A stretch of 64,000 nt of DNA. It comes from Bryoerythrophyllum caledonicum. Taxonomy: Eukaryota; Streptophyta; Bryopsida; Pottiales; Pottiaceae. Of the stretch, positions 46,901 through 57,849 are shown piece by piece. The stretch is taken from contig OZ020519.1 in the NCBI GenBank assembly GCA_963971425.1, forward strand, positions 1,194,028 through 1,258,027, in the 5' to 3' direction. A program made the position numbers and the translations under genes. The notes beneath the pieces were generated by a model. The model did not search any database. It was given only the letters and a program-made list of their open reading frames with translations, and was not told the origin of the DNA. Each line of letters starts with the position of its first letter. Position 1 is the stretch's first letter.

Positions 46901-48949
46901 TTTCTTCAATTGAAACAGTAAAATCTTTCAATCTACCTTTAAAGACCAGAGTTTTTTTTTTTCTTCTTCTTCATCAAGAAGACTTGAAAAAGAAATACAA
47001 AGTCCTATGTTGCCTCTCAAAATGGTCTATACTAAAGTTATTAATTCTTCCAAGCACTGGCTAAATGATATTTTAACCGTTTAAGGCCTCATATCCATTT
47101 TTGAGTTGTTTCATCACAATATTTTTGATAGAAAATGCTACAGGTCACCTCCATGAAAAAATTAAACTATGACATAGAGGTGGAGGAAGATGGGCATCTA
47201 GTGGGACTGGCGCCACAAAATTCAGTGCAAGCATCAGAGAGCTACAATGATTTCTGTGGAGTGGGGTGACGATGAAATGTACCTTGTACGTAGATGTTGT
47301 TATGTATGATCTAGAACACTCTTAGATTTTCATAGGCTAAAAAAGCTCATCAGCCTTAAAGGATTAAAAATGATAAATAGTGCCACAAATTCTAAGTGCC
47401 TCATTCAATTCTAATTATCAACCAAGGTATCCATATCACCAACTAAATATTTGCAAATTGTGTAATGAGTGATGTGACCCTAATGTCTTTGGAGGAAGTT
47501 ATTTAGCCCTTAACCCCTAAAGTTCCTTGGCAGTTTCCCTCAAAACCTAGTCCAAAACTGCCATAGTAAAAAAGAGGTACAAAAAATCACATTGTCAAAT
47601 AACATTTTGGACTTTTAATTATAAGATATGAAAATAGGCTCATATACAAATATGCCATATTTTTTTGGTTGCAATCCACTGCACAAATATGAAGTTTATA
47701 GAATTTAAAGTGCAAAGAGTAGTTTCCCTCCCGTCTTACTTGGCAAGATCAGCCAACTGTGATTTAGCATATCTTGTAACATTTACGCCAAAGTGTGTTT
47801 AAAACCATTACTAGTATGATTCATATGGTGTTAGCTAGTTGTGTGCAATATTTGGGGTCTAATCAAGGGGTATAACATGTGGAAATGAATACTTTAGTGA
47901 AAGGGGTAATGAAACCATGAGAATGAGTACAAAAGTGGTAAAAAGTTTCTTGTTATATGAAATTTTACAAATTTGAGGATCCCAACGGCTCATTTCAGCC
48001 ATTTCTGTTTCTTCTAATTTAAGAAAGATTTTTTTTAATAGATAAATATCTCATTTTCATGAATTTATTGAATTGTTCAAGCATTATGGGGAAAGGCAGG
48101 GCTTGAAATTGGAGACCCTTCATGAATAAAAGGCCACGTCATTCACCCACTCCCCAAAGAAGTCAGGGTCTTCTAAGATTTGACTTAATGTCAAGAACAT
48201 TATTTTTTATCTAATTTTTATTGGTCCATACTTCTTGGACTTCATAAGGTCTTCCCTTGGAATTTTCTCTCCCATGATTTGGGTTTCCCATCCTTCCTCT
48301 ACCCTTTGTGCCCCTACTTACTACCCCTCTGTGACAATTTTGTATCATTGGTTCATAGTAGAGTCCACGTTGCCCGACGTTCCCATCTTTGGCTTTGAGT
48401 GGTACTAACTTTCAAACCATGAATCCAAAAAAAATTACCTCTACAAAGCTTTTATCAAGGACAATCTAGAATAAAAAAAGTTTTTTTTTCAAATTTTAGG
48501 AACCTTATCTAAAATCAAAATCGTCCTCCCAAAGAGAATGTCCTTTAGGGGTTAAAAGGCCCAATGACCCGCTATTGGCCATAGTATTCTACATGTATGG
48601 TATCGTATTTAAACATGATAAGGTTGAAAATATTGAATTGACCTCCAAATGAAAGATGTTAGTTGAAGATTCTTTGATCCAAAGATGTGAGTCTTGCTAA
48701 ACTTTAATCCCTAAACGACCAAGTGTCCCTTTGGAGGAATTTTTTTTCACTTTGACTACAATTGTTTTTCAAGCGGCATGGTCAAAATTCACTATTTGTT
48801 TACCGCATCATCTCATATAAGTTAACCTCTAAATTTCCAAGAGTCCCATCGGGGGACGCTAGAAGGTTTGGGCAAGTTCCCATGGTGTAATTTTATAAAA
48901 AAAATCTTTGATAATTTTTAATGTAGATGAACATTACTAAAAGCTTTGT
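46901..48949. other. AT-rich DNA with repeat R3 copy 1
   Basis: No gene. The stretch 48582-48712 (TTCTACATGTA, CATGATAAGGTT, GAAAGATGTTAGTTGAAGATTC, GTCTTGCTAAACTTTAAT) is a copy of a repeat also found at 50262-50395 and 50490-50640. TTTAGGGGTTAA-type words (47510, 48547) recur at repeat edges. Confidence 0.5.
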
Positions 48950-49775
48950 GCGAGTCCAATTTTTTCCTAAATTTGACATTTAATGAAAAGGTTATAGGAT
49001 TTTGAAGTTCAAATGGGGAGAGCAGGCATGTTGGGCAACTCCAAAAACTTTTCCTAGGACACTCTAATGAATGTGAGATTTTCAATACTAGCTAATAATA
49101 TTATTTCCTTTCATATTGTCAAAAAAAATCTCTTGTCTTTAGTGAAAAAAAGCATATAACTCCAAGTCAAACATTTTCAAACATTATCGCACATTGTCAG
49201 GCGATGGACCAAAAAAACTTCTTCTTTTTCACATAAAACTTTAAGATCATCATATTTTTTACTTTTTATTTTTTCCGCACCATAATGTGGTGTAAACATT
49301 TTCATTGACCATTCGGATTCTCATTCTAAAACATAACAAGTTCTCAAAAAAATATAATGCAAGTTGACAATTTTTGAACCTCCACTCCTTGCACATTGTT
49401 TTGAATATGCTACACCCTTTTTCTACCTCTTAAAATTGGAGCACAAGGTACTAATATCATGCTTAACATGATAGAAATGAATTTAGACTTTGTATAGTGC
49501 AAAAATTTGACACCAAGTGAAGTCAAAGTCTGTTGATCCATGAAACGTGGGGAAGAAAATGGACCCTTTTTTCTACTTCAAACACAATAGTATTACAATC
49601 TCTGTAGTAAAACTTTATGAATTTTTTTATGTAAGTTACTTAGTATGTCTTAATTGATATCCTACCGTTAAAAATAGGAGTGAAAGTTTTTTGTTTCGTC
49701 GTTACTCATTGCACTAAAAGAAGCAATTTTGAAGTGTTTTTGGTGTGAAATTGTCAAAGAAATTTAGGGGTTAAG
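48950..49775 (+). repeat. R1 copy, the longest plus-oriented one
   Basis: It contains the full R1 word order from GGCAACTCCAAAAACTTTTCC (about 49033) through CAAGTCAAACATTTTC, CCTCCACTCCTTGCAC and GACACCAAGTGAAGTCAAAGTC, to GAAGTGTTTTTGGTGTGAAATTGTCA (about 49730) and TTTAGGGGTTAA (49766). The last two words also occur at 57995-58045, so a further R1 end is there. Confidence 0.8.
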
Positions 49776-50850
49776 ACAAAGATCTTATGGTTACATTCTC
49801 AGAAAGTTCATCTTGGGAGGTTTTTAATTTTAATCAATGGAGTAGAGATTCTTCTAAAATGCATTGGTCCTTCAAGAGTTAATACATATTTTGTGTTCTA
49901 TAAACGTGCCTATATATACAATTCCCTAGGGGCATTTAACAATTAGACACATCAATGAAATGAATGAGATTGGCAATGAGATACATCATTGGAAGATCAC
50001 ATACCACCATAAACAAACAATCACAAACAACAGTTCACAATGGAGAACACAATAGAAATTAGAGATCAAGTTTAACCCTTAAAGGTCTTAGAAGCCACAT
50101 TTGGGTTGCAACATGATGTATTCTATGTATTTAATATACATAGTGTAAAAATTGGTATATAGTATACTTACAAAAGTTTATATTTGTATTGAGCCCAATC
50201 CCTTGGAAAACACGTCAATTTTAATTTAGATGAGTATTGCACCTTACGAAGTTGCAAAGTGGTCATGTATTTTACATATATTGTGTCGTATATTTGAGCA
50301 TGACAAGGTTATTGAAATGACCTCCAAAAAAAAGATGTTATTTGAAGAATATTCAATCCAAAGGTGTATGTCTTGCTAAATTTTAGTACATTTTTTTATA
50401 TTGCAAGTAAAACACATGACCATATTTCTGGTCCCCCACTGACCTTGAATCCTTAAATGTCAAAAGGTGCCACTGGTGGCCACCATATTCTACATGTAGA
50501 GTACCGTACTTGAACATGATAAGGTTCAGATATTGAAATGACACTCAAATGGAAGATGTTAGTTGAAGATTCTTCAATCCAAAGGTGTAAGTCTTGCTAA
50601 ACTTTAATACATTTTTTTGTATTCTACAATGTAAAATACGGTCATGTATATACAGTTCCCAACTGAGGTTTAAGGGGTTAAGGAATAATAAAAAACCTGA
50701 ACTAAAACCTGGTGCCGAATATGTACACAGTCCGCTTCCAGCGACGCAACTCCTCTGAAATCAAATCAAGAATGCAACGCCCTGTTGACAAATACGTCTC
50801 TAAAATGGAGCAGTTGACAAACACGTCTCTAAAATGGAGCCACCATGCGA
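49776..50850. other. AT-rich DNA with R3 copies 2 and 3
   Basis: R3 copies lie at about 50262-50395 and 50490-50640, in the same orientation as the one at 48582. No gene is seen before the small-protein gene. An 18-bp duplication (GACAAA(T/C)ACGTCTCTAAAATGGAG) is at about 50785-50840, just behind that gene's stop. Confidence 0.6.
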
Positions 50851-51301
50851 CTAAACAACAGTCCTGCGGCGACGGCCGGCACCGGTGAGATTGCGCTTGA
50901 TGCGGCGGAGGTAGAAGAGCGGGTTGATGTAGTTGAGCCGCGCCCGGGACTTGGCCTTCTGGTGTCCCACCGGGTGCGCCACCCGGTTCTTCTTCCACCG
51001 CAGCCTGGCCAAGGGGTTGTACCTGAACACACAACAAACTTCAAACCATCAACACAACCATCTCAATATGCATCTGACATCGTACGTTACAAGAGCTTCA
51101 TCTGGCTAGTACACTCCCCAGAACATCGTATTCCAGATTCCTGCTGTACTGCTAACTAGTACAACCGTCTTTGACCTGTTGGATCAACCAAGTGGATCAA
51201 CCAAGCTGCACAATGCATCACCTGTTCATCCTCCACCGGGCGGTCCCACGGGGGTGCGTCGCAGCCTGCACCTTGGCGTCAGCATGCCGCAATCCGTCCA
51301 T
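50851..51301 (-). CDS. Two-exon gene for a small basic protein (83 aa)
   Basis: Exon 1 is 51301-51222 (ATG at 51301) and exon 2 is 51022-50851 (stop TAG). The 199-bp intron has GT and AG ends and splits an Arg codon (AG|G). The spliced frame is 252 bp. The protein starts MDGLRHADAKVQ, has a basic WRMNRYNP..RLRWKKNRV centre and a conserved LNYINPLFYLRRIKRN block, and ends in arginines. No transmembrane or targeting signal is evident and I do not recognise the family. The start is supported by the matching start of the inverted copy at 52230. Conservation between the copies indicates protein-level selection. Confidence 0.8.
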
Positions 51302-52229
51302 AGCTCAAAATGAAAGTGGAAATGAAACAACGAGAGCGAGAGTCTTGTCGATCGACACAGATCAACTGGATCAATACACTGTCGCTAGAACAGAAGCTGT
51401 AACCCTGGTTGTGACATACTCGTCACTACAAGGTCACGTTCTTAAACTTTTAAGTGGGTTTCAGAGACAGTAGGTGTAAGTTTGTGAGGCGGTAGGTACG
51501 TTCCCTGGGCTCCAAGAGAGCGCAGCGGACCGACAAATGGCGCGTTTCCTGACGTGCGTTGTCACGTCGGTAAGTTTCTGTCCCGAGTCAGCTTTCTGAG
51601 TGCGTCAGTGATAGGATGGTTTAGGCGCCTGATATTTTCGCAGAAATGGTGACTACGCAGGATAGAGACAACGGTATACAATATTATGCGAGGTGGGGTC
51701 ATGACGTTCTCTCCTTTGCAAGGTGTACAGTTCTGATTGGCAAGAATTGTGGGTCATTTCGCTTGAGAATCTGCCACCTCTACAACACGACACTGTGGGC
51801 CATACTAAACGGGAATTCTTACCAAACAACTCTGTTGGTGCTGTGATACACGTACTTTATCGTGCAACCCCATCGGACACGCGAGATGCTCTCCAATCCT
51901 GGAAGACTCCGCCGCCGTACACTCCCACTCATCCACCACCACCTCAGCGGGTCAAAAACATCCAGTCACGCCACCGCCGGGCGCCGTCCACGGCACACCC
52001 CTCCCGCCCCAGGTGTCATCTCTCACTCCCAGCCAACTGGCACTCCCACCCACCTGGCACCGCCCACGTGGGACCTCTCCCGCCAAGCAACTCCCCATAA
52101 GAACAATCGATGCACCTGCATCCTCATTCATCTCATTATTTCCTACTCACTACTACTGCTACTGCACACTTCCTTCTCAGTTCAGTCAGCTGCGAGCTCT
52201 CTTTGATTTTCTGCGCTTCGTTTTGAGCC
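51302..52229. promoter_or_regulatory. Divergent intergenic region between the two small-protein genes
   Basis: The two genes are transcribed away from each other across 928 bp, so both promoters should be here. The right side is GC-rich with ACGTG-type words (GCCCACGTGGGACC at about 52061-52074, a perfect G-box-like palindrome) and a CT-rich leader before the ATG at 52230. No TATA box was assigned with confidence. Confidence 0.4.
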
Positions 52230-52487
52230 ATGGACGCCCTCAGGCATGCCGACGCGCGGGTGCAACATGCGACTCACCCTGCGGGAACTACTCGTTGGAG
52301 GATGCAGAGGTATAACCCGATGAACAGGCTGCGGTGGAAGAAGAACCGGGTGACGCACCCCGTGGGATACCAGAAGGCCAAGACCAGGGCGAAGCTGAAC
52401 TACATCAACCCGCTCTTCTATCTCCGTCGCATCAAGCGCAACCTTACGGGTGCTGGCCACAGGCACCGCACTACCACTGTATATTAG
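52230..52487 (+). CDS. Intronless inverted copy of the small basic protein gene (85 aa)
   Basis: An uninterrupted ATG frame to TAG at 52485. The protein is about 80% identical by eye to the spliced product of 51301-50851, with the LNYINPLFYLRRIKRNLTGAG block unchanged. The exact intron position is closed (CAGAGGTATAAC), so this copy lost or never had the intron. Since it lies inverted 0.9 kb away, retroposition or an inverted duplication followed by intron loss could explain it. A poly(A) tail was not identified, and the CT-rich leader (52140-52229) looks like a usable 5' UTR. Changes are mostly conservative, so it may be expressed. Confidence 0.75.
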   Translation: MDALRHADARVQHATHPAGTTRWRMQRYNPMNRLRWKKNRVTHPVGYQKAKTRAKLNYINPLFYLRRIKRNLTGAGHRHRTTTVY

Positions 52488-53015
52488 ATGATGATGCAGG
52501 CTTCGCGCTAGAGCTCGATGAGCTTCTTCTGTTTAGTGATTTTATGTGAGGTCAGGTGGTTTCTAAGGTGTCAGTATAGGAACGGCCCTGGATAGAAGAA
52601 TTCCAGGCACGTTGCTAGAGTGTACATATGAGGCAGTATTATCATCTGTAAATTCAAGTATCTGGATCATTTGCGAGTAAAATACTACATTTTCTTTTAT
52701 ATCTGTTCATGTATTTATGCGAAGTTCTGGGTCACTTACCTTTGTAAACCGGATGAGTTCACAAAGGACTCCGATGTGCTTTGATATCGTGGGAAACCGT
52801 TGTTTGACGATGCAGTTCTACTAAGTTATATCTACGACACCCAATTCACAGAAACTTTGCATGGTTGACAAGGTTAGTACAAGTAACAATCAATAAAAGA
52901 ACGATCAAATACAAAATAAAAGACTTTGTAAGACTGGATTTCTAACTATAAATTTGAACAAGCTGCACAAAAATATGTGTAAGAATGACACTGATGAGCC
53001 CTCCTACTACGCTAC
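52488..53015. other. 3' flank of the intronless copy
   Basis: No gene was seen between the TAG at 52485 and the KAS stop at 53016. The two genes are convergent here. AATAAA-like words occur on both strands (for example AATAAAAG near 52892). Confidence 0.4.
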
Positions 53016-56000
53016 CTACTCCTCATTAGCCTCAATGTACGGGGCAAAAAGGATGGACGAATTTTGACCACCAAAGCCAAAAGAATTGGACAAAGCCACC
53101 TTGATATCCAACCTCTTCTTCTCTCCTCCAACGACCACCTTCACATCCAGTACAATTGACGCAGAAAGATAAAAATGGAAAGGAAATATGGCAACTTCTA
53201 CGATACACGTCACACAAATTAAGGACATGAGGCGTGTACAAGTGAACATTCCAATCGAGTCTTAATTAGCAGCAAATGGACGAAGATGGAAAATTTAAGT
53301 CTCTGCTTCAACAATTGACTCAGAAGATCCTTGAGGAGCATAACTTACAATAGCACTTTCAGGATTTTCAAGATTGATAGCTGGGTGTATCCAGCCACTT
53401 CGTATGGCCTGCACATACGGAAATTCCGACGTGAAGAAATGAAAATTAGTCAAACCACAAAGGCATATCTTGTTAACACTGAAGCTAAAGCAGAGAAACT
53501 TATGGGAAGCTAGAATGGCTGGACATTATAGAAGTAAAAATGTAGGTCTTTAGAAAGACACTAAAAGAACTGGTTTGTTACGGACCTGAACAGTAGCGAT
53601 GGCTTCCACGGCACCAGAAGCTCCAAGCAGATGTCCAATCATCGACTTCATTGAATTGATTCGTAGCTGTAAATATTGAAACAGAATAATAAATGTTTTG
53701 TACAAGCAAGAACATATGTAAACAGCGCAAAAACTTCATCAATTTCAACAAGAATAATAGACCAATTCTGACTCTAAAGTTATGCCTCCCCAAATCATGG
53801 GCCGTTAATTAATTTAGAGGTGAAATGAAGACCTGTTACTGTACAAGTTCTAATCTACTAATGTTCTATGTCCCTTATGACTTTCAGAGAAGGAATTACA
53901 CCAAATCTTCAGATGTGAACAGTTTGTCGAAAGGCTTTCTAACCACACTAAAGTGACCATCGACTTTGTTGAAACACTATGATGTAAGTTGCTTGTATTG
54001 CAGAGGCAATGTGCCGCAATATATACAGAGAGATGACAGCTTGACTATCCTAAACCTAGTTGACAAGTAGCAGTAGTGTTGCTACAATGTAACTGTACAG
54101 GTCATGATTTACAGTGTAGTGAGAGGTCAAACGATATGGTTTGTTTCTCCAACACCCCTGCTCAAACCAGATCGTGAGAGTAAAAGAATTGTAGGATTAT
54201 GGGAGCAAAATGAAATAGGTTCCCTTAGGCCAAGGACTAATTTTGAGAGATGCGTGATGGAACTTGTCGAAGACCTGCAAGATTTCTATTATCAATTAAA
54301 GGACCTCGTTCTAATGATTTGGTCAAAACGTCGGCTTGTTGTAATTTGGTGGGAACATATGAAATAACAATAGTGCCATCCTCATATTTTTCGCGAATGT
54401 AGTGATGTTCAAGTTCAATGTGTTTAGTGCGTTGATGCATCACCGGGTTCCGAACAAGCTTGATACTACTCAAATTGTCACAAAAGATAGGAGTAGGCTC
54501 CTTGGTTCCAATTTGAAGTTCGGTTAAAAGTCGTCGAAAATAGGTGATATTTCGAGCTGCCTCAAACAACATGCGATACTCGGCCTCAGTAGAAGATAGT
54601 GCCAACGTGGGTTGTAATTTATTGGACCATGCCACGGGAGAGGAGCCGATTTTATATAGAATTCCAGAAGTTGAGCGTCTAGTATCACTGTCCCCCGTCC
54701 AATCGGCATCCGTAAAAAGAGAGAGATGTGCATCACCTTGTGAGGGATAAAAAATGCCATAGTCAAGAGTCCCTTTGAGGTAACGAAGAATGTTTTTAGC
54801 AGCTGTAAGATGAACTTGTTGTGGATTGCTCATATATCGTGAGACACATCCGACGGCATATTGAATGTCCCACTGTGTTATGGTTGCGTAAAGAAGTCCC
54901 CCAACAAGACTTTGATGTGTAAGTTTGCCAACAGGGTTTGTGTTCGTGTCTTTGCAGAGTTTAAGTTTAGGATTCATAGGAGTAGACAACGGGTTACAAT
55001 CCTGCATGCCAAAGCGTTCCAGGAGGCGCATAATATACGTGCGTTGATGAAGGTAGATACCGTCAATGCTATAATAGAATTCGGCACCAAGGTAAAGTTG
55101 AGCAAGACCTAGATTCGTCATTTTGAATCTGGATTCTAGTTGGACACGAAGGCGTTTGATATGTGAGGTATCATCGCTTGTAATGAGAATGTCATCCACA
55201 TAAAGGAGAATAATCGTATATTTACCATTGGGCTCCTCGTTACTTTTAGTGAGACCTTGGTTTTGAAGATATCTGTCAATTTCACCATACCATGCACGAG
55301 GAGCTTGCCGAAGGCCATACAGTTCTCGATGAAGCTTGCAAACTAGACCAGAATGTTGAAGATCAGATTCAAAACCAGGGAGTAGAGTCATATAAACATC
55401 CTCATCGATTTTTCCGTTTAGAAAGGCCGTTTTGACATCTAAGTGTTGAATGTCCCATTTCTTCTGTGCGGCTAAGGCAACTATACTGCGAACAGTAGAC
55501 CATCAAACGGCTAGGGCAAAGGTTTCGAAGAAGTCAATGCCTTTTTGTTGCTCGAACCCACGAGCAACTAGACGAGCCTTGAGTTTGTCTGTTGTACCAT
55601 TAAGGCCTTGTTTAGCTTTGAAAATCCATTTGGCGGAGATAGGTTTCTTGCCTTCTGGAAGGTCAACCATTTTCCAAGTGTGATTTTCTCGAATAGAATC
55701 TATTTCTTGTTGGATAGCATTTTCCCAACCTGGATGTTTGATAGCCTCTGTAAAATTTCGTGGCTCTATGAAAGTGCCGGTTTCTGCAGAGAAGAGATAG
55801 GTGTCTCTAAATTTGGTGCTTGGTCTACGTTCACGAAGTGGATATCTTCGTGGAGGAGGAACTGGTGGTTCGGCTATGGGATTTGCTAGTGGAGCTTGAG
55901 GTGTAGTGGATTCATGTACTATGGGTAGATCTGGTAAATCGGGTGCAGATGGAGTGGTAGGGGGAGAGATTGACGTTGGTGTAGGAAATAAATTGTCAGT

Positions 56001-57849
56001 GAATGGATTGTCTTGAATGGGAACATTGGTTTTGACAATTTCATAGCCTACTTGTGTTTCGTCAAAGACTATATCTCTACTCCTGTGGATTTTCTTTGAT
56101 TGCGGATCATACAACCTATACCCTTTGCTCTCGGTGTCATATCCTAGAAAGATACACTTGATAGTTTTACTATCAAGTTTGGTTTGTCTAATGTCAGGGA
56201 TATGAACATATGCCAAAGATCCAAAGATCTTTAGGTGTGAAACAGAGGGTTTGATATTGTAAAACTTTTGGTCGGGTGTCATACCTTGATTTGCGCGTGT
56301 AGGACTTATGTTGACAAGATAATTCGTTGTATTAACTGCCTCTGTCCATAGAAATCCAGGAAGATGACCTGCAGCGGCCATGGATCTCGCTTTTTCGATA
56401 ATAGTTCTATTCCGCCGTTCACTCATACCATTTTGTTGTGGTGTTAATGCAATTGTGAGTTGCCGTTGAATTCCTTGATTGAGAAGATAGGAGTCAAATT
56501 CATGAGATAAGTATTCCCCCCCTCGATCAGATCGTAGTGTCACTATTCTTCTACCCGTCTCATTTTCAACTCTTGTTTTAAATTCAATAAATTTAGGCTC
56601 TTTCTGTGTGTTTCTGTGAGGAGTTTTTCCATTACAACATAAAAAGTAGGATTGGTGAGATAGGTGATACCTCATATGATCATTTTGTAGCTCTTGGGAA
56701 GACCGTTGAGAACAAAGTTGATCTGTGTCTTGTCAGGTAATACAGGTATCTCTTCTCCATAACCCCTCAGTTGGTTTCGCAGATCCATGGCTTCAGTGAA
56801 GTAAGCGTTGATATCTTCACCTTCTCGCATGGACATTCCATACAGCTTGTTTGTGAGCATTTGGATTTGCTGCTAATCTCCAGTTGAAAACATTGACTTG
56901 AGCATGTTCCATGTCTCTGCAGGGTCTTCGTGTTGATTGACTGCTCCAAGCAAGTTGTCCCCTACAGACATTGTAAGTCCTGTTTGTGCACGTTGTTTAG
57001 CTTCTAGTAACTTTGTCTCTCCATATGCTACACCACCAATAGTAAGTGGGTATGAGGCTAAGCTATATACTGTTTCCACAAGTGGCCAAAGGCCCTCTCT
57101 CTTTAGAATCAATGTCATCTTAATCTGCCATACATTGTAATTCTGTGGTCCTAAAAGTTTGTTGGATTCACTAACTTCACAGTTGTTGCTTCTGCTCCTA
57201 CTACTTTCAGCCATCTTTCTCAATTTCTAGATCTAGATCTGAATCTGAGTTTCTATATCTAAGTTGTATAAGGGTAGCGCTCACTTCTCTCTACTATGTT
57301 TTACCTTCTGGGTCTCTTCTACTGCACTCTAGATCACCACAAGAAGTAAGATGCACTTGTCTGATCTAAGTCTTATACATCTAGATCTACTCCAAGGAAG
57401 ACTGCTCACTTGTTACTCCTACTACCTAGCTCTCATACCATGTTGAAACACTATGATGTAAGTTGCTTGTATTGCAGAGGCAATGTGCCACAATATATAC
57501 AGAGAGATGACGGCTTGACTGTCCTAAACCTAATTGACAAGTAGCAGCAGTGTTGCTACGGTGTAAATGTAAAGGTCATGATTTACAGTGTAGTGAGAGG
57601 TCAAACGATATGGTTTGTTTCTCCAACAGACTTGATACACGTAGCAACCAGAAAATATCGGGTACTTAGCAATCGCAGTCCAAAGTACTGATTTTCTTAC
57701 CTCTCCGAAGGAACGCATGAGAGCTTCGTATTCACGAAGATCACCAGCTTTAGTCGACGTTGCATGGACGTTCACATAATTGACGTCAAGCCCAGTGCTA
57801 ACTCCTGCTTGTGCAAGAGCCTTCTCTATGCAAAGTAGCACACCAGCAC
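53016..57849 (-). CDS. 3-oxoacyl-ACP synthase (KAS I/II type), four C-terminal exons only
   Basis: This is the condensing enzyme of plastid fatty-acid elongation. Exons on the minus strand: 57849-57701, 53666-53586, 53408-53349 and 53138-53016, all with GT-AG ends and consistent phase. They encode about 136 residues with GAGVLLCIEKALAQAG, the catalytic His of NVHATST, the second catalytic His in KSMIGHLLGASG, AIRSGWIHPAINLENP, and LSNSFGFGGQNSSILFAPY before TAG. The last acceptor (53139) is less certain. The upstream exons with the active-site Cys were not found between 57850 and 64000. That makes it a 5'-truncated copy, or a gene whose 5' part lies elsewhere. A copia element sits in the first of these introns. 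Confidence 0.85.
53967..54154 (-). repeat. Copia 3' LTR
   Basis: 188 bp, the partner of 57441-57628. It lies on the left because the element is on the minus strand. Confidence 0.95.
54237..56675 (-). pseudogene. Copia integrase (partial), reverse transcriptase and RNase H
   Basis: The integrase core starts after its first Asp. It has LRSDRGGEYLS (second Asp) and QQNGMSERRNRT (Glu), then the C-terminal part with KCIFLGYD. RT follows with WKMVDLPEGKKPI, a TGA at 55503 (ALAV-stop-WSTVR, Arg in the family), LYGLRQAPRAWY and the active-site YVDD (about 55200). RNase H has FTDADWTGD, SSTEAEY and HIELEHHYIREK. Zinc knuckle, protease and the N-terminal half of integrase are missing. Both frames are in the same phase, so apart from the TGA the RT region is open. 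Confidence 0.92.
56672..57223 (-). pseudogene. Copia gag remnant
   Basis: The frame starts MRKMAESSRS at 57223 and contains LLGPQNYNVWQIKM and a DPAETWNMLKSMFSTGD segment. A TAG at 56873 follows, and the same phase continues with QMLTNKLYGM and LRGYGEEIP to 56672. The expected CCHC zinc knuckle is absent: the sequence jumps directly into integrase at about 56675, so about 1 kb or more has been deleted. Confidence 0.88.
57441..57628 (-). repeat. Copia 5' LTR
   Basis: 188 bp. On the minus strand it runs TGTTGG... to ...CAACA and is followed at 57440 by the primer-binding site. Confidence 0.95.

Larger units (their letters stand above)
53967..57628 (-). mobile_element. Copia retrotransposon in a KAS intron, TSD GACTT
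   Basis: Length is 3662 bp. It has 188-bp LTRs (53967-54154 and 57441-57628) starting TGTTG and ending CAACA, with GACTT at 53962-53966 and 57629-57633. The LTRs differ at about nine positions (near 5%). On the minus strand TGGTATGAGAGC follows the 5' LTR, matching the initiator-Met primer site of copia elements, and GAGCAGGGG precedes the 3' LTR as a polypurine tract. It is a deletion derivative (see the coding entries). Confidence 0.95.
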
